A stretch of 7,729 nucleotides of DNA from Pseudomonadota bacterium. GTDB taxonomy: Bacteria; Myxococcota; Polyangia; Polyangiales; Polyangiaceae. Positions 6,600 to 7,729 of the stretch are shown here, in pieces; the first letter of the stretch is position 1; every line of letters begins with the position of its first letter. The translations under genes were made by a program, and so were the position numbers. The stretch is taken from positions 1 to 7,729 of the forward strand of contig JAEZYO010000297.1 in assembly GCA_023419055.1 (NCBI GenBank), written 5' to 3'. Under the pieces are notes generated by a model. It searched no databases, had not been told where the DNA came from, and was given only the letters and a program-made list of their open reading frames with translations.

Positions 6600-7307
6600 G
6601 TGAATGGCGAATCCGCTCGGGAAAGAGCGCTCCTGTCCCAGGGAACCAGCGACGCTCCGATCTATCGAATGGTCGAACGCGCCTTGATCGAGCGAGGGCT
6701 CGGGGGAGCCACGCTCGTGGACGTCGGCGCCGGCGCGGGCTCGTTGTTTCCCTTCGTGCGAAAGCACGTAGCGCGCTATATCGGCGCCGACATCGTTCGC
6801 TACGAGGCGTTCCCGGAAGACGCCGAGTTCGTCTCGGTCGACCTCGACAGCGGCCGTCTACCCTTCGAAGACGGCTCGATCCCGCTCGTGACGTGCGTCG
6901 AGACCATCGAGCACGTCGAGAACCCGCGTGCCCTCCTGCGTGAGCTCGTGCGAGTCACCGCCCCTGGGGGCTGGCTCTTCGTCACGACGCCGAACCAGCT
7001 GAGTTTGGCGAGCAAGCTGTGCCTGGTCTTCAAGGACGAGTTCCTGCACTTCCAGGAGCGGCCCGGGCTCTATCCCGCCCACATCAGCGCGCTGCTCGAA
7101 GTCGACCTCCGCCGCATGGCGGCCGAGCTCGAACTGGTCGACGTGCAAATCACCTATACGGGGCAGGGGCGGGTGCCATTTTCGGCGAAGAAGTGGCCGT
7201 TTTGGCTCTCCCGGGCGCGTGGAAAGCGAGCCCGCCTGTTCAGCGACAACGTCTTGCTCGCTGCTCGAAAGCCGAGCGCTGCCTCACTCGGGAACGATGA
7301 ACGATAG
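6600..7307 (+). CDS. Class I SAM-dependent methyltransferase
   Basis: This 235-residue protein is a Rossmann-fold methyltransferase of the UbiG/Methyltransf_11-like group, using S-adenosylmethionine. Motif I is LVDVGAGAGSL with the glycine loop at 41-47. An Asp at the end of strand two (Asp64, in IGADI) should bind the ribose. VTCVETIEHVENP (97-109) is the motif-IV region, with EHV typical of small-molecule methyltransferases. APGGWLFVTTPN (121-132) is the post-motif. The C-terminal part (FLHFQERPGLYPAHIS) is the likely substrate region and does not identify the acceptor. The GTG at 6600 is chosen because it begins 8 bases after the protease stop codon's last base and the upstream in-frame sequence overlaps the protease gene and is Arg/Ser-rich shadow sequence. 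It looks like the third gene of the HEAT-like/protease operon. The acceptor could be a sugar, lipid or peptide; nothing in the sequence decides this. Confidence 0.9.
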   Translation: MNGESARERALLSQGTSDAPIYRMVERALIERGLGGATLVDVGAGAGSLFPFVRKHVARYIGADIVRYEAFPEDAEFVSVDLDSGRLPFEDGSIPLVTCVETIEHVENPRALLRELVRVTAPGGWLFVTTPNQLSLASKLCLVFKDEFLHFQERPGLYPAHISALLEVDLRRMAAELELVDVQITYTGQGRVPFSAKKWPFWLSRARGKRARLFSDNVLLAARKPSAASLGNDER

Positions 7308-7729
7308 GTCGGTCCCCGCCGCGTACGCGTAGCTCACGAACGAGTCGAACCCGTCGACCAGGACACCGACGGGACGATCGGCGACGACGCGGTGCACGCC
7401 GTCGTTCTGGTCACCCGGCAAGAGGTTGTCGGGCGCGCGGAGCGCAGGATCGATGACGGGGAAAGAGAGCTGACAGGAGTGGACGAGCCACTCTTCCCGC
7501 TTACCCGCGGGCGGCCCCGGCACGACTCCGGCCAAGGTCGTCCGGCAGTCCCAATCCTCGAGGTAGCGGCCGTCGAACACGATCACGGCGTCGGGCGGCG
7601 CGATGATGCGGACGAAGTCGAAGCTGTACTTGTCGGGCGTCAAGAAGACGTAGGACGAGCGAAATTGCTCGAGCGGGGGGAGCGTGAGGAGGCGCGGATC
7701 CCCGCCCGGGTAGCCGCTCTGGACGCCGG
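7284..7729 (-). CDS. IgGFc-binding-domain surface protein, 3' part only
   Basis: The C-terminal 147 residues of a protein whose 5' end lies beyond the right edge. The frame is open from the window end to the TGA at 7286-7284, and the family pattern continues upstream of the only start-like codon (TTG at 7643), so that is not the true start. The sequence follows the IgGFc-binding N-terminal-like domain (PF17517 type): a YVFLTPDKYSFDFVRIIAP segment, AVIVFDG, then GVHRVVADRPVGVLVDGF and SFVSYAYAAGTDLSFI, a repeating beta-strand pattern ending in the typical SYxYxxGxDL. Two cysteines (in DCRTT and HSCQL) may form a disulfide. In myxobacteria and relatives this domain occurs in large secreted or cell-surface proteins thought to be adhesive; binding of IgG is not expected here. 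The last 24 bases overlap the end of the methyltransferase gene on the other strand. Confidence 0.8.
   Translation of the reverse strand, partial: GVQSGYPGGDPRLLTLPPLEQFRSSYVFLTPDKYSFDFVRIIAPPDAVIVFDGRYLEDWDCRTTLAGVVPGPPAGKREEWLVHSCQLSFPVIDPALRAPDNLLPGDQNDGVHRVVADRPVGVLVDGFDSFVSYAYAAGTDLSFIVPE

Noticed and set aside
7284..7643. Complete 119-residue gene starting at TTG 7643
   Set aside because: The same frame stays open to the window edge and keeps the IgGFc-domain pattern, so the gene is cut by the window, not complete.

Overview
The window is strongly GC-rich, with G or C at most third codon positions, dense gene packing, GTG and TTG starts and overlapping stop/start codons. Its gene content includes a Cys-rich lipoprotein with a Pro/Gln linker, a secreted metalloprotease with an Asp-rich calcium-loop-like tract, and an IgGFc-binding-type surface protein. 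Together these suggest a myxobacterium, probably of the Polyangiales (Sorangium/Polyangium-like) side. This is an inference from style and families, not a database match.

Four blocks are seen. (1) Bases 44-2517, plus strand: a tight run of four genes. They encode a lasso-peptide B2-type transglutaminase-like protease, a free-standing PqqD-like RiPP recognition protein, a WbpD/WlbB-type left-handed beta-helix N-acetyltransferase acting on a sugar nucleotide, and a UDP-glucuronate decarboxylase (UDP-xylose synthase). The first two are a split peptide-maturation pair and the last two belong to surface-polysaccharide or glycosylation chemistry. This mixed operon is the most interesting part of the window. 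No precursor peptide or cyclase is visible, and the cluster probably continues to the left.

(2) Bases 2524-3272, minus strand: a two-gene unit. A Cys-rich lipoprotein is followed, with a one-base TGATG overlap, by a frataxin (CyaY) homologue. A perfect 13-bp inverted repeat at 2516-2545 separates it from block 1 and looks like a shared bidirectional terminator. Bases 3273-3491 are the divergent intergenic region and hold a possible minus-strand promoter and a small palindrome.

(3) Bases 3492-7307, plus strand: three tightly spaced genes. They encode a 410-residue all-helical, HEAT-like protein of unknown function, an exported zinc metalloprotease (GTG start overlapping the previous stop by four bases), and a class I SAM-dependent methyltransferase starting 8 bases downstream of the protease stop codon. 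(4) Bases 7284-7729, minus strand: the 3' end of an IgGFc-binding-domain surface protein, overlapping the methyltransferase tail to tail by 24 bases and running off the right edge.

No rRNA, tRNA, CRISPR array or transposon was seen.
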